Origin: Endotrypanum monterogeii
Lineage: Eukaryota; Euglenozoa; Kinetoplastea; Trypanosomatida; Trypanosomatidae
Direction: 5' to 3'
DNA length: 64,000 nucleotides
NCBI GenBank assembly: GCA_000333855.2
Contig: CM007333.1
Coordinates: forward strand, 518,979-582,978
Part shown: positions 1-9,047 of the stretch, piece by piece
How the letters are laid out: each line of letters opens with the position of its first letter
Position numbering within the stretch: the stretch's first letter is position 1
Translations under genes and position numbers: made by a program
Notes under the pieces: generated by a model
Seen by the model: the letters and a program-made list of their open reading frames with translations, nothing else
Database searches by the model: none
Told to the model about the DNA's origin: nothing

Positions 1-268
1 TTCGATCTCCCCCTTGCTGCGGGACTGCACCTTGTCAGCAGCACGACGGGTTCGGCCCTATGGAGAGGGGGAGGGAGAGAAAGGGAGAGAGCAGGGAGGA
101 GGATGGGCTACCAGGGCTCCTCGCAGCACAGGTAGCAGACCACACGGCCATCTCCTCTTGCGCGCACACGGGAAACACTTCCTCCGCCGCCCTCCGCCCA
201 CCCACACAGACACACACACACACACGCACGCGGGAGACACACCTCCAAGTCACGTGATTACGGATTGT
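1..268. repeat. Direct repeat, left copy (partner 8780-9047)
   Basis: Positions 1-268 match 8780-9047 in the same orientation with a constant offset of 8779 bases and a single mismatch (A at 247, T at 9026). The copies diverge right after 268/9047. The left edge is cut by the window, so the true repeat may be longer. It lies in the presumed 3' UTR of the miltefosine transporter gene. Near identity in non-coding DNA means recent duplication, gene conversion or an assembly error. Confidence 0.97.
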
Positions 269-465
269 GCAACACAACCACGTGCAGTGAGCTCAGAGCA
301 AGCCACAAAAAAAAGAGCGCGACGCACACGCGTAGCCGTCTTGAGTGGCAGTTGGTTGATTTTATTTGATGGTCCCCACAATGTATTCCTCGGGCTGCAC
401 ACATATGCAAGTCTCTCCCCTCCTTAGTTGGCGTGCTCTTTGGCTTTTATGTCGTGTATATATCA

Positions 466-495
<30 letters not shown>
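466..495. repeat. TA microsatellite running into TG
   Basis: An alternating AT run at 466-487 passes directly into a GT run to 495. It is likely polymorphic in length between strains. Confidence 0.9.
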
Positions 496-496
<1 letters not shown>

Positions 497-600
497 AACA
501 TATATTTGATGCAAATGCTTTCTCGCCTACGATTCGTTCATCTACTCAAGGCGTGACTAAGCGCCTGTTTCCCCGGGCAGCATCTGCCATACTCAAGTCT

Positions 601-655
601 GTACACGGGCGCCGTTCGGCAGTACCGGTCGCGGCAACCGCCCTTGACACATCCG
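601..655. repeat. Short diverged repeat, copy 1
   Basis: This block aligns with 970-1025 through a shared core of the form AGTACCG..CG.GGCAACCGCC.TTGACACA.CCG. About three quarters of the positions agree by eye. Both copies are in the transporter 3' flank. They may be remnants of a degenerate retroposon or a conserved 3'-UTR element. Confidence 0.7.
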
Positions 656-860
656 CCCCCCCCCCTCCTCCTCTTTACTATCCCCGTCGCCAACACAGCA
701 TGCGGGTCAGGGACACTCCACCTCCCTAGGTAGCTAGCAATGAGGCAGAAAAATATACATGAATAGGAGCTGCTACACGTGTGTCTCCCTGTTTTCTCAC
801 TCCGCCGTTTTCTCCATACTAATTTATGGAACAAGGAGAGGTTCTGTGAATTCCACCCCT

Positions 861-861
<1 letters not shown>

Positions 862-891
<30 letters not shown>
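862..891. repeat. CA microsatellite
   Basis: About 15 uninterrupted CA units lie between the two copies of the short diverged repeat. Confidence 0.9.
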
Positions 892-895
<4 letters not shown>

Positions 896-969
896 AATAC
901 GGGATGTAACCAGAGAGCTGTAAGGAAACACAAGGAGAAGCATACGACACACTTGAAGAAGACAATGAA

Positions 970-1025
970 TTACACCAGGGGCCAGTCCGGAGTACCGCCC
1001 GTGGCAACCGCCGTTGACACAACCG
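970..1025. repeat. Short diverged repeat, copy 2
   Basis: Partner of 601-655. It ends about 40 bases from the transporter stop codon, so on the coding strand it is at the very beginning of the 3' UTR. Confidence 0.7.
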
Positions 1026-1064
1026 TCCACTCGCCTCCCTTTTCCACAGCTGTCGCACACTACC

Positions 1065-4000
1065 TCAACGCGTGAGGCCCTTGTTCATTGCATGATACCG
1101 CCCCGCGGTGTCGCTCACGGATGGCAATAAGGTTTTCTGACACACAAGATAGCTGAGGATGATCACCAGCACCATGCCGATGTAGAAGATCAGATAGAAC
1201 CAGTACTTCGCGGTCGACATCAAGTCGACGGCTTGGTAATAGAACGTGGTGTCGCCTAAAACAGACGGCATGAAAGAAAGGGCAATCATCATGATAAAAT
1301 AAAGAAAAACAGACAGGGCGATGCCCAACACCTGTAGCCACTGCCAGTAGCGAACACGCAGGGCAAAGCGGGTGAGAACAACGAAGATCAGGCCGCTGAA
1401 CACGACTGTACCGGTTTCCTTGCCGGTGTACATCCGATGACCACCGTCCTGATGGATCAGCGTCGGGATGGCCGCATAAAACAGAATCACAGCGGTTACG
1501 ATCGACTCAGTGAACCACAAGAGGAAGGTCGCTATGTTTAAGTACTCGCCATGCGACAGGGGCGTGTACAGCTTGGGGCGCACAAGCACCACGTCCTCGG
1601 GGAGGTCCTTGTCGAAGATACCCATGAAAAAGGGCGGGATACTTGTCAAGACAACATTGTAGCCGGCAAGCACCCACCCGTCGAAGAGTGTGAGCCCTGA
1701 GAAACCCGAGTAGAAGGAGAAGATGAACAGCAGCACCGCCACCGTCAGATTCTTGTAGAAGCTAACCAAAATACAGCTGGCGTTGCGAAAAAGTGAGTAG
1801 CGGCCGTGCACAGCGCACAGACGCCGCAGGTGCTTAAAGCGGGGGATCGCGTAATCGGCGGCGAGCGCAGCCTGTGCACCCTCCAGCCCAATAATGCCAA
1901 CGCCAACACGCCCCTCCTGAATCATGGAAACGTCGTTGGCACCATCGCCGATGGCCAGCGCGGTCTTGCCGGTTGACTTCTGGAACATGTGGACCACATT
2001 GGCCTTCTGAATCGGCGTGAGGCGGCAGCACACGGCAGAGCTCACCTCCTGAGACAGGCAGAGGAACTTGTCAAAATAATGCTCCATTATGATGTCCAGC
2101 GCCGGGCCGTCGAGGACGAGAGTGCAACGCCGCTCCTGGGAGGTCCCCTTCAGCGCGACGTGCTGCTCCGCCACCTCAAGGTCGCGTCCGACGCGCTCGA
2201 TCGCCTGAGGGTCAGACGGGCACAAATGTCCGATGTCGACGTGATCGATGAAGTCGTTCCTCGGGTCGCAGAGAGTCGACGTTGCCGCGATAGTCACGGC
2301 GGTCTCTCTCTTGTCGCCGGTCAGCATCCAAATAGTCACGCCAGCGTTCAGGAAGAACGACACCGTCTCGGGCACCTCATCCTGCAGCTTATCCTCGATC
2401 GCAGTGGCGCCGACAAGCCGCAAATCCTTCTCCAACTCCAGGCACACCTTGTCCACGGCAGCGCTGCGATTGCTCAGGATCTTACCGGCCTCGGTGAAGT
2501 GCACCAGCCACGGGTCAAGCTCGCGCCGCGTGATGTCTCTGGCGCACACAAGCAGCGTGCGCAGACCGGAGGAAGACATATCCGTCAGCGTATGCTCCAT
2601 TCTTTCCATTTGGCTCTGCACATCCGGGGTGTGGCTCAGCTGCGACCTGATAAAGCTGTCGGCCCCCTTGTTGTACAGCGTGATCCTCTTCGTGTCGTTA
2701 TCCTCGACAACGATGCTCATCATCTTGCGGTCTGGCGTGAACTCCAGCGTGGCGAGGATGTTGTACTCCCTGCGCGTGCCGTTGTGCAGAAGGATCGTCA
2801 TGCTCTTAGCGGTACGCTTGATGAGACGATACCCGGCAGCAGCAGCCACCTCAACCAGTGCAACCTCGTCCGGAGAGCTGCCCTCGTAGACGATGCCAAA
2901 GTCAGCCGCGTCATCCTTGAAGGGCTGAATCGTGTTGCACAGCGCCAGCGCCAGGAAGTACTCCTGCAGTGCACCCAGCGCTCCTGACTCCTCCTCCTTA
3001 CGCAAGCGCACAATCGTTTCATTGAGGTTGTCGGCGTCTATCGGGATGCCGAGGGCGTCACCACTTTTGAACTTCATCACGTTCTCGGTCAGCGTCCCGG
3101 TCTTGTCAGTGAAGATGAAGCGCACCATCGCCAATTGCTCGTTGAGGTTTGATGTGTTCGGCTGGCAGTGTCGCCACCGATTGCCCATGTACTCCATCAT
3201 GAGGCAGTCCACCCGCATCCACTGCGCCTGGATCACTTTGCACATCTCAATCGTGACGAACAGAGAAATGGGAACGCAGTAGCTCAGTAAAATAAAGTAT
3301 GTCAGGTACCGGTACCCCCACAGGCGCCCGCCCTGATACTGCTCGATAAAGAAGGCAAGGTGCGGCACGTTCCTGTACTTCCTACTCCACCACAGCGACA
3401 AAAATGCAACAGTGAAAATCATGATGTGCTGCACGAATAAGATGGCGATAATGAAGTAGTTGAGCTTACGATCCAAGTTCGACGACTTCAGCGGCTTCTC
3501 CTTCAAATTGCGGAACAGCTTCGTGTCGACACCGGCGTACACGACCATGCCCCACGCCCAGTCAGTGTTGCGCAAGACGCAGCCGCGGTACAGGAACTGG
3601 TCCAGAGAGAGTGCATACTCCTCATCGTTGAGTATCAGAAACCCAGCCCACGAGAGCAGCCCCGGATCCGGCGGGCCCGTGTGCAGCACCGCTTTCGTAG
3701 TCACGAAGGCCTCGACTTCGCAGAGCCCCCAGGTCGCCTCCAGCGCCTTGCGCGGCTTGAGGTTCGTCTCCCCATCTAAGTTGCACGTGTCGATGAACGC
3801 CTGTCCTTCCTCAATAGATGAAGCAAACAGAACAACATCGGCGCGCACCTCCTCGCCGTTCCTCATGCACACAACGTCACCAGCTCGGATGTCCATGCTC
3901 TTGACGGAGACGAGCTCACCGTTGCGCAGCACCATCGCCGGTATCGAGTTGGCGCGGCTGTCTGCCTGGTGCCGTTTAATGTCCTCCACACCCTCCTTGA

Positions 4001-4358
4001 TGAGCGCGACACTAAGCACGACGAGGAGTGGCACGATAGACGTTGCAGGACTGATTGGAGCGACGCCTGGGATGAGGCTGAAAACCATAGTGATGAGGAA
4101 GTAGACATTGCTCACCTTGCAAAATTGGAAGAAAAGGCTGACTGGCAGAAAAGAGATGAATGTGTACTTCGAGGTGCGGATGAAGTTTGATGGGTAGTGA
4201 AACGGTGCGTTTGCCTCGGGATCGTTCATGTGCACAATCACCTCATCGTACGCATCCTCATTCTCCGCGGCGCGACTGCAGCAGATGAAATTGCACAATG
4301 TGTCTGGGAAGATGTTCACTGGGAAGTATTTCCGCCAAGGGGGCGTTTGGCCGGACAT
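1065..4358 (-). CDS. MT: Miltefosine transporter, P4-ATPase phospholipid flippase
   Basis: A P4-type ATPase that moves phospholipids, and the drug miltefosine, from the outer to the inner plasma-membrane leaflet together with a CDC50-like partner (LdRos3 in L. donovani). I start it at the ATG at 4358, giving 1097 residues, the length I recall for LdMT. The frame is open upstream for about 106 more codons, but a long pyrimidine-rich stretch ending in an AG roughly 100 bases before this ATG fits trans-splicing there. Visible motifs: P4 actuator DGETN (195-199), phosphorylation site DKTGTLT (418-424), KGAD (564-567), TGDK (680-683) and GDGANDV (804-810). There are about ten membrane segments: two near 65-120, two near 300-370, six after 860. 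Residues linked to miltefosine resistance when mutated, T420 and L856, are wild type here. Confidence 0.97.
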   Translation of the reverse strand: MSGQTPPWRKYFPVNIFPDTLCNFICCSRAAENEDAYDEVIVHMNDPEANAPFHYPSNFIRTSKYTFISFLPVSLFFQFCKVSNVYFLITMVFSLIPGVAPISPATSIVPLLVVLSVALIKEGVEDIKRHQADSRANSIPAMVLRNGELVSVKSMDIRAGDVVCMRNGEEVRADVVLFASSIEEGQAFIDTCNLDGETNLKPRKALEATWGLCEVEAFVTTKAVLHTGPPDPGLLSWAGFLILNDEEYALSLDQFLYRGCVLRNTDWAWGMVVYAGVDTKLFRNLKEKPLKSSNLDRKLNYFIIAILFVQHIMIFTVAFLSLWWSRKYRNVPHLAFFIEQYQGGRLWGYRYLTYFILLSYCVPISLFVTIEMCKVIQAQWMRVDCLMMEYMGNRWRHCQPNTSNLNEQLAMVRFIFTDKTGTLTENVMKFKSGDALGIPIDADNLNETIVRLRKEEESGALGALQEYFLALALCNTIQPFKDDAADFGIVYEGSSPDEVALVEVAAAAGYRLIKRTAKSMTILLHNGTRREYNILATLEFTPDRKMMSIVVEDNDTKRITLYNKGADSFIRSQLSHTPDVQSQMERMEHTLTDMSSSGLRTLLVCARDITRRELDPWLVHFTEAGKILSNRSAAVDKVCLELEKDLRLVGATAIEDKLQDEVPETVSFFLNAGVTIWMLTGDKRETAVTIAATSTLCDPRNDFIDHVDIGHLCPSDPQAIERVGRDLEVAEQHVALKGTSQERRCTLVLDGPALDIIMEHYFDKFLCLSQEVSSAVCCRLTPIQKANVVHMFQKSTGKTALAIGDGANDVSMIQEGRVGVGIIGLEGAQAALAADYAIPRFKHLRRLCAVHGRYSLFRNASCILVSFYKNLTVAVLLFIFSFYSGFSGLTLFDGWVLAGYNVVLTSIPPFFMGIFDKDLPEDVVLVRPKLYTPLSHGEYLNIATFLLWFTESIVTAVILFYAAIPTLIHQDGGHRMYTGKETGTVVFSGLIFVVLTRFALRVRYWQWLQVLGIALSVFLYFIMMIALSFMPSVLGDTTFYYQAVDLMSTAKYWFYLIFYIGMVLVIILSYLVCQKTLLPSVSDTAGRYHAMNKGLTR

Positions 4359-6310
4359 GGCGGCCACACACCCGCACGGGTGCGACAACGATGTGGAAAA
4401 GCGAGGAGAGGGGCGCGCACCACACAAATGCACGTCGTCACAAAAGTCTACCCCAGGCCAAACAAAGGGGGCGGAGGGGAGGGGGGGGACCGTATGAGGT
4501 GGGAGGGGGAGTGATGAGGAGTCGAGGGGGTTCGGGAAGGCAACAACGACGGTAAACACGCACACGCACAGGGCGACGGCAGCAAGAGGCGAGCTACGGC
4601 GGCGCAGAGCGTGGACTAGACCCGGCAGACACACACACTGGAGGTTCGATGGTAAATAAACAAAAAGCAAAAACACGAGAAGACGTGGACGGAGGGGGGG
4701 AAGGGGGAGGGGGGCGGAATGGAAATGAACACGCTAAAATACAGCGACAACAAAAACTACTCACGGGGGAAAAAAAAAGCCGAGCGCCACGAAGCACCCC
4801 TTGATGCAACTGCGTGGAGGAGGGGAGGGGAGGGGAGGGGCGGAAATAGGCTCTGACTACGAACACAGCGACACGGAAAAACAATAAAATGACGTGGCAG
4901 GAAGAAGAAAAAAACAAGATAAGCCTGGTAGTATGTTTCGGAAAGGTGAAGAAGAGGGGGTTAAGACACCAGACGTTAAGTGGGGTTGGAGGTATATAAG
5001 AGAAAAATAGCAGCTTGCGGGTGGGGAGGAAAACACAGCCCAGACACAAAAAAGAGACGTACGTGGAACCGAGACAAGGCTCTGCCTAGTCAGCAGCAGC
5101 AGCCGCAGCGACGGCGTGCCGCAGGGGCCACAGAAGTAAGACGGCAGCAGCTAGAGCCCGCAGGCGAGACACCTCCAAAGAAGGCGAGGCGGCTCGACGA
5201 ACGCAAATGGAACACTAGCAGCCGGGGAAACACGTCGGAGCTGACCAACAATAAAAAGGCAGCGCTGGGAAGAGGAAAGGGGAGGGGGTGCACTTGCGAT
5301 GGGCGAGGCCTCCGTGAGACTACGTCGATTCCGTGGGTGGTGGAGCGGCCCTTCAATGCCTTTGCACCGTTGCGTGTCGGGGACAGAAATGCAAGCTGCA
5401 AAAATAGACGAGAGGAGCGGGGCAGTACCCTGCAGCCGTGTGCCCGCAGGCAAGAGGCGCGCGGGTGAAATATGTAACCTCGGACCACGGGAGAGAGGGG
5501 GGCTAGCACTCCAAGCACTTTTTCGTAGCGGGCGAGTCGTCTTGGCGTGTTGGCGGAGGACACCGTGTGGGTTTATGTGGAGAGTCGCAGGTGGGAGTGC
5601 GGGGAGAGGGAGGACAGTCAGCGACACGGCGGTGAGGAGTCGTACGCGTGGGTCGGCGGTGCAGCAGAAGAGAGAGAGAGAGAGAGAGAGAGAGTGAGTG
5701 GGTGAGAGTCGGTGAAGGCGGAAGGAAGCAGGCCAAGGCAGGTAGGTGAAACATGCGGGGGAGGCCGGCATAAACGACTAGAGGAAAGGCGGTGCGCCGC
5801 CCACCTGTGTGCCCGCGCACTTGCATCCCCAGTCGTAGTCGCTCGCGTGTCTTTTATTCCCCCATTCGCTCGGCGAGACGTCCGTCTCACCAGCGGTCGT
5901 CGTCTACCAGAATACCCCCATCGCACTGGGGCCAACCGCGTCTAGTACTCGCCGCGTCGCCTCACCGCCGTCACTACCGAGCACTGAGGATGCGACCACC
6001 CCTCGTCATCCTCGTGTACACGTTGGTCAATGAGATGCAGGCACACACACACACGGAGGCATGAAGAGAGAGACCGAGGAGCGTACACCGAACTGCACCA
6101 CCACGCAGACGCCGGCATCGCTGCAATGCGATTGGGCCTGGTACTACGCCGCAGCGTGCCCGTGACTGTGTAACTGTGTGTGTGTGTGTCTCGAGGGGAA
6201 AACAAAGGAAGGGTTTGCAATAAAAACAGACAAGACCACCGCGCAACGAAGCAATGCGACCATCGCAGGGATGGGGCCGGGAAAGAATGCTTGGTAGCCC
6301 CTGGGCAGCG
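4359..6310 (-). other. Intergenic: transporter 5' region and HAD-gene 3' flank
   Basis: No gene is supported. The plus strand is purine-rich (blocks near 4470-4560, 4690-4860 and 5270-5300, and a GA run at 5668-5694), which gives pyrimidine tracts on the coding strand. The stretch closest to the transporter ATG (about 4460-4560) is the best candidate for its trans-splicing signal. A short CA run lies near 6043-6056. Confidence 0.6.
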
Positions 6311-7666
6311 TCACGCCCACGTGCTCCCTGCACAGGCGCTGTCGCGCGGCACCACTTCGCTCGCAGGGGTGCCGAGGAGCACCTGCAGTCCTGCGCTCGC
6401 CGCGTACCACGGTGCGCTCATTCCAGTCTCGGCACACGACGTGGCATGGTAGCCCTGCGTCACAGCCGTGCGGCAGTTCTCTCTGTCGTCGTCGATCAGC
6501 ACGACATCCGTGCTCAGCCACTTGGGCATCCGAGTCGTCGGCGGATCCCACACGTCCCTCGCAATGCCGTCGTGGTGCGACGGCGAAGCGAGCGGCGACA
6601 ACGGAGAGACGCTTCTGTCGCTGGCGTGCGGTGGCCTCTCGTCACGCGAGTTTCGACGGCGCTGCAGCTCTTGCAGGTGATAGAGCTTGCCCGGCCCCGC
6701 TGCCGACCGCGGCAAGCACACAACATCATCGGCACTCGTCAGGTAGGTGCGGGTGGGTGGAAGAACGCGCGAGAGCAGACAAAGCACTGCCTCCGCTGCC
6801 GACAGACACGTCGCCCACTGATCCGCCGTCCCCTCGGTCAGGGAGCAAATCGCCAGCTCATGCCCGTGCAGGGTGACCGCGTCGCAGAACGCGCCTAGGA
6901 AGTCTGCGTCCACAAACAGCGCGCGCACCTCTGCCGCCGTAGCCGCCAGCACCGCCCGAAGCGAAATGGTGCTCAGCGGCGAGCGCAGCAGCGTACCATC
7001 CAAGTCCAGCACGACCAGCACAGGCGCCACAACCGCTGCGTAGCACGGCCCGCTGCGTACCCGCACATCGCGGTCGAGAAGTAGCCCCGCCACGATACAG
7101 CTTCTTTCCGTCAGGGCAGCCTCGATCTGAGACAGCGACTCACCGCCAAGCACGGCGGGTGGGGGCGTGGAGGCAGAGGGGCACACAGTGGATGACACAC
7201 CCACTGAGTCGACGCACACGTCCACAGCATCACAGAGTGCATCAACGGCGTCGGCAACACAGTCCCACCAGCTCGGTGGCGGGTGCGCGGAGTCACACTG
7301 CCACGACGGGACCAGCTCCACACCGCTGCCGCAGGGGCTCATGTCCCCGGCTAGAGGCTCAAGAAGAGGGAGGATGCGCGCAAGTTGGCCGATTAGGTGC
7401 TCGGCGGGGCTGCACGCGTGCCGCTGCCCCGGACGCTGCTCTGCCCCACAGGCGGCAACCGCCCCTGCAACGACGCTCCGACGCTCCAGCCATCGTGTGT
7501 GGCGCACGCTTCTGTAGCCCACGACGTCGGCAGCAGCAGCCTCGCCAAGAATCAGCTCCGCCACAAAGCAGCACCACCTCGACGCCAGCCCAGGCAGCGT
7601 CGCCTCGCCGGCTGCAGCACAGGTCCCCGACATGTCGTCACCCCGCAGATGGCGCACCCCAAACAT
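6311..7666 (-). CDS. HAD-superfamily hydrolase-like protein
   Basis: Protein of 451 residues from the ATG at 7666. The C-terminal half has haloacid-dehalogenase landmarks: motif I DLDGT at 221-225 after a hydrophobic strand, a motif II-like serine in ICSLTEG (273-279), and an acidic motif IV-like IDDDRENC (391-398) followed by a glycine strand. The layout resembles small FCP/CTD-type phosphatase folds, but the substrate is unknown. A serine/proline-rich linker (about 335-365) interrupts the fold. The N-terminal 200 residues are Ala/Cys-rich and unrecognised. The frame stays open about 114 codons upstream without an ATG, including a CxxC pair, so the start is uncertain. A 20-codon upstream ORF overlaps this ATG and ends just before the next in-frame ATG at 7633, which could be the real start (440 residues). 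Confidence 0.75.
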   Translation of the reverse strand: MFGVRHLRGDDMSGTCAAAGEATLPGLASRWCCFVAELILGEAAAADVVGYRSVRHTRWLERRSVVAGAVAACGAEQRPGQRHACSPAEHLIGQLARILPLLEPLAGDMSPCGSGVELVPSWQCDSAHPPPSWWDCVADAVDALCDAVDVCVDSVGVSSTVCPSASTPPPAVLGGESLSQIEAALTERSCIVAGLLLDRDVRVRSGPCYAAVVAPVLVVLDLDGTLLRSPLSTISLRAVLAATAAEVRALFVDADFLGAFCDAVTLHGHELAICSLTEGTADQWATCLSAAEAVLCLLSRVLPPTRTYLTSADDVVCLPRSAAGPGKLYHLQELQRRRNSRDERPPHASDRSVSPLSPLASPSHHDGIARDVWDPPTTRMPKWLSTDVVLIDDDRENCRTAVTQGYHATSCAETGMSAPWYAASAGLQVLLGTPASEVVPRDSACAGSTWA

Positions 7667-7700
7667 CAGCTCCACGGGCGCACCACACACACCGCAGCAT
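7638..7700 (-). promoter_or_regulatory. Upstream ORF overlapping the HAD-gene start
   Basis: The first ATG after the presumed splice acceptor is at 7700. It opens a 20-codon frame, out of register with the HAD frame, that closes with TGA at 7640-7638. It spans the HAD ATG at 7666 and stops four bases before the in-frame ATG at 7633. This could lower translation or set up reinitiation at 7633. This is inference from the sequence only. Confidence 0.4.
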
Positions 7701-7815
7701 GGTCCGTGGATCAAAGCCGGCAACAGGCCGCACCCTCGCCCGGTGTCCGTGCAGTGGCTCCCCTCACACAGTACACGCTGCCACAATGGGACGGGATGTA
7801 CACACGCTTGCGGTG

Positions 7816-7850
7816 CTTCCGCGAAAAGGGGGAGGGGAGAGGGAAGACGA
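7816..7850 (-). promoter_or_regulatory. Candidate trans-splice acceptor for the HAD gene
   Basis: Read on the minus strand, a strong pyrimidine tract (7821-7850) is followed by an AG at 7817-7816. This would give a 5' UTR of about 150 bases to the ATG at 7666. Confidence 0.5.
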
Positions 7851-8311
7851 CGAGAGTCACACGTATCGGTGCAGGCATATATGTGTGCGTGCGTATGTGC
7901 GCTAGGGTGCGGAGCGCGCGCCTCTGGCAAAGAGAAGACTTGTCTCTGGCACAGTGGTGATGGTGCTCTCGAGCGCTGGCGGAGGCATGGGTGTCCGCCA
8001 GCACGCACGCACGCTCACGCGTTACAAAAGCATCAGACAGGAGGAGGGGAGGACATCGCTTCAGAGAACGTTGTGTAAAGAAGTGCCAGGGCATCGTGGC
8101 GGCGCAGGCATGCGCAGAGGCACACACATCATTGGCAGACGCCCAGTGACGCACACCCGATCGTTGGGGGTCAGACAGCGTGGGGAGAGGGCTGGAGGGG
8201 CACCAAAGAGGGAAGGAAGTCGGGGATACTCACTGTGTGTGCTGCACCACTGAGCACCCGCGACGCCCGTACGCTGCAGCACCATGCACGAGTTATTTTG
8301 CTTTTACGCTG

Positions 8312-8481
8312 CACGGCGCGTACTACTACTCTCTGCGTGTGCAGCAAAACGCTCTTCACAGACAGGGACCAGCGACACACTGACGCGGCGACAGAGTCAC
8401 GAGCAGACTGCATTTCCACGCCACCGCTCCGCCATCCAGCATCAAGCTACGTGGACCCCCCCTCCTCCCCTCAGCGAAGCC
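8312..8481. repeat. Diverged interspersed repeat, copy A (partner 15730-15901)
   Basis: About 170 bases match 15730-15901 in the same orientation with roughly ten mismatches and small indels. The match ends at AGCGAAGCC in both. On the other side copy B runs into an assembly gap, so the full length is hidden. The 3'-UTR location of both copies and their divergence fit a degenerate retroposon of the SIDER class (inference). Confidence 0.9.
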
Positions 8482-8779
8482 TCCCACCCACCCTCCTTCC
8501 CTACGGCCTCTGCAACCCTTCTACGACACCAGTGCGTGGTGCAAGTCAGTCGGACACATGAGCATTTCAGTCATGGCCGACTCGGTCACGCTCCATCACG
8601 GCTGCAGCGCGCAGCTCTGCCCCGCCACTCGCCCCCCCCAACCCCCAAGAAGACAGCGGCAGTCCGGTGGACCACCACAGCGCCACGCCGTCAAGCGGAT
8701 AGATCCTGCGGGCGCGCTCGCTGCTACGGTCAGCTCCCACGCAACACCACCCGGGCCACTCTGCTCGCATCCGCACCGG

Positions 8780-9047
8780 TTCGATCTCCCCCTTGCTGCG
8801 GGACTGCACCTTGTCAGCAGCACGACGGGTTCGGCCCTATGGAGAGGGGGAGGGAGAGAAAGGGAGAGAGCAGGGAGGAGGATGGGCTACCAGGGCTCCT
8901 CGCAGCACAGGTAGCAGACCACACGGCCATCTCCTCTTGCGCGCACACGGGAAACACTTCCTCCGCCGCCCTCCGCCCACCCACACAGACACACACACAC
9001 ACACGCACGCGGGAGACACACCTCCTAGTCACGTGATTACGGATTGT
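8780..9047. repeat. Direct repeat, right copy (partner 1-268)
   Basis: Second copy of the 268-bp direct repeat, in the 3' flank of the beta-propeller gene. With the left copy it brackets the complete miltefosine transporter and HAD genes. Recombination between the copies would remove or circularise 8779 bp. Confidence 0.97.

Larger units (their letters stand above)
1..1064 (-). other. 3' flank of the miltefosine transporter gene (presumed 3' UTR)
   Basis: No gene is supported here. It contains the left direct repeat (1-268), a TA/TG microsatellite at 466-495, a CA microsatellite at 862-891 and two diverged copies of a roughly 55-base motif (601-655 and 970-1025). On the coding strand it lies downstream of the transporter stop codon, so most of it is probably 3' UTR. 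Repeats in Leishmania 3' UTRs often derive from SIDER retroposons, which can affect mRNA stability; assigning these to that family is an inference. Confidence 0.7.

Noticed and set aside
1989..2987. Long open frame on the plus strand inside the transporter gene
   Set aside because: It is the antisense shadow of the P4-ATPase, sharing its GC-rich third positions; no gene on the plus strand is expected in this unit.
4359..4676. N-terminal extension of the transporter (106 codons)
   Set aside because: Low-complexity and Cys/Leu/Pro-rich, interrupted on the mRNA by the likely splice site; the remaining length matches the known transporter exactly.
8284..9036. Open frame of about 250 codons on the plus strand across the repeat region
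   Set aside because: It runs through CA repeats and both repeat segments, lacks any domain, and is on the non-transcribed strand.
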